Source: Chloroflexus aurantiacus J-10-fl (GTDB lineage: Bacteria > Chloroflexota > Chloroflexia > Chloroflexales > Chloroflexaceae). From it: 64,000 bases of DNA. The first letter of the stretch is position 1; each line of letters starts with the position of its first letter. Both the position numbers and the translations under genes were made by a program. Shown here piece after piece: positions 63,291-64,000 of the stretch. Where the stretch lies: the NCBI RefSeq assembly GCF_000018865.1, contig NC_010175.1, forward strand, positions 3,286,001 to 3,350,000, in the 5' to 3' direction. Under the pieces are notes generated by a model. That model was not told where the DNA came from. It did no database searches and worked only from the letters and a program-made list of their open reading frames with translations.

Positions 63291-64000
63291 CGTGGCTCTG
63301 CGGATCGTACCGCTGACCGCACCAAAGCCGATGCGATAGCCGTCACCCTGTGCCCAGCCGCGCATTGTGACGGTATCACCATCTTCGAGCCATCGCCGTT
63401 GCGAGCCATCGCGCAGGGTCAATGGTTCGCTGCCACGCCAGGTGAGTTCGAGCAGGCAACCGCGAGTGTGTTTGTCCGGCCCGCTGATCGTACCGGAGGC
63501 CAGCAGGTCACCCGGTCGCAGGCGGCAGCCGTTTACAGTGTGGTGGGCAATTTGTTGCGCACAGCTCCAGTAGAGATAACGGCTGTCGCTTTGACAAATG
63601 CGGGTGTCGTTCAGCCAGACTTCCAGGGTGATGGCAAAATGGCCGGGCCGCACGGGTTGCAGATACGGCAGTGGTGGTGGGTCTTGCGGTTCGCCCTGAC
63701 AACGGAACGGTTCCAGCGCTGCCAGTGGCACTACCCAGGGGCTGATTGAGGTGGCGAAGTTTTTGGCCAGGAATGGGCCGAGCGGCTGGTATTCCCACCC
63801 CTGAATATCGCGGGCACTCCAGTCATTGACCAGCACAAAGCCGAAGATATGGTCTTCAGCCTGGTCGATGGGAATTGGACTGCCCAGATCGTTGCCCGGC
63901 CCAATGAACATACCCAGCTCTAGCTCAAAATCGAGTGCTCGCGTCGGGCCATAGACTGGTGCCGGGCTATCAGCCGGTTTGGTCTGACCATATGGACGAT
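63282..64000 (-). CDS. Fumarylacetoacetase-family hydrolase (partial, 5' end outside window)
   Basis: About 239 C-terminal residues; the frame stays open to the window edge, so the start is missing. Marks are RPYGQTKPADS, ALDFELELGMFIGPGND, the metal/active-site region FVLVNDWSARDIQGWEY, LGPFLAKNFATSISPWVV and a C-terminal SGTISGPDKHTRGCLLEL (cited in parts). This pattern belongs to true fumarylacetoacetase (tyrosine/homogentisate degradation), which cuts fumarylacetoacetate to fumarate and acetoacetate, rather than the shorter FAH-like hydrolases. Upstream genes of the pathway would lie beyond 64000. Confidence 0.85.
   Translation of the reverse strand, partial: RPYGQTKPADSPAPVYGPTRALDFELELGMFIGPGNDLGSPIPIDQAEDHIFGFVLVNDWSARDIQGWEYQPLGPFLAKNFATSISPWVVPLAALEPFRCQGEPQDPPPLPYLQPVRPGHFAITLEVWLNDTRICQSDSRYLYWSCAQQIAHHTVNGCRLRPGDLLASGTISGPDKHTRGCLLELTWRGSEPLTLRDGSQRRWLEDGDTVTMRGWAQGDGYRIGFGAVSGTIRRATLE

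Noticed and set aside
1-64000. tRNA, rRNA, tmRNA or RNase P genes
   Set aside because: I scanned for T-loop (GGTTCGANTCC) and conserved RNase P/tmRNA core sequences by eye and saw none. A tRNAscan-SE/Infernal run would be decisive.

Overview
The window looks like chromosome of a filamentous anoxygenic phototroph of the Chloroflexota, most likely a Chloroflexus. This rests on a two-subunit methylmalonyl-CoA mutase with a MeaB-type GTPase (a step of the 3-hydroxypropionate bicycle), a moderately GC-rich base composition, a KaiB/histidine-kinase cluster, and many GTAGGGGC-type palindromes and decayed transposable elements between genes. The genus is inferred from gene content only.

Layout. 1-1680: a degenerate ~50-bp tandem array split by a 624-bp element with perfect 16-bp inverted ends and a 9-bp target duplication. 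1.7-4.9 kb: a glycoside hydrolase fused to an O-antigen-ligase-like membrane domain, behind a consensus promoter. 4.9-8.3 kb: an AT-rich islet with a TIR-HEAT-CHAT protein, a dead IS5-type insertion sequence and a PIN-toxin/antitoxin pair whose toxin has a nonsense codon. 8.3-11.2 kb: one methyltransferase among non-autonomous elements that share ends with the IS. 11.2-16.7 kb: a NEW3-domain protein with an ABC exporter, then the fluoride channel CrcB with a DUF190-CBS protein. 16.8-24.7 kb: ClpC, ribosomal protein S1, a degenerate cyclase-like membrane protein, an MBL hydrolase, a rhodanese-like protein, a PHP phosphoesterase and a Nudix hydrolase. 24.7-27.1 kb: gene-free element graveyard. 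27.1-35.7 kb: a DUF4491 pair, 5-formyl-THF cyclo-ligase, a nitronate monooxygenase-like protein, a propeller lipoprotein, a lipid kinase, a Xer recombinase, and glycyl-tRNA synthetase behind a T-box leader. The 3' end of the synthetase gene is tandemly duplicated.

36.2-41.2 kb is a molybdenum region: a sulfite-oxidase-fold protein lacking the Mo-binding cysteine, a PadR regulator with a candidate operator, modA, modB, a frameshifted modC and a cyclase-family hydrolase. 41.7-46.7 kb holds a translin-family protein, a signalling cluster (HisKA_2 kinase, KaiB, REC-PAS-GAF regulator), an Lgt-like membrane protein and a TlpA-type thioredoxin. 47-50 kb: an RNA polymerase alpha gene outside its usual ribosomal operon, rho and mobA. 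50.5-53.5 kb: a degenerate HNH domain fused to WD40 repeats, a methyltransferase and a hotdog thioesterase. 54-60.4 kb: an OmpR regulator, then meaB-mutB-mutA read leftwards. 60.6-64 kb: an M20 peptidase, GC-rich tandem repeats, a 104-bp perfect direct repeat, an aminoglycoside-phosphotransferase-family protein and a fumarylacetoacetase-family gene cut by the window edge.

The least explained items are the single-protein TIR-CHAT architecture and the two families of non-autonomous elements that share an internal hairpin module of about 49 bp. All family names come from reading motifs; no database search was run.
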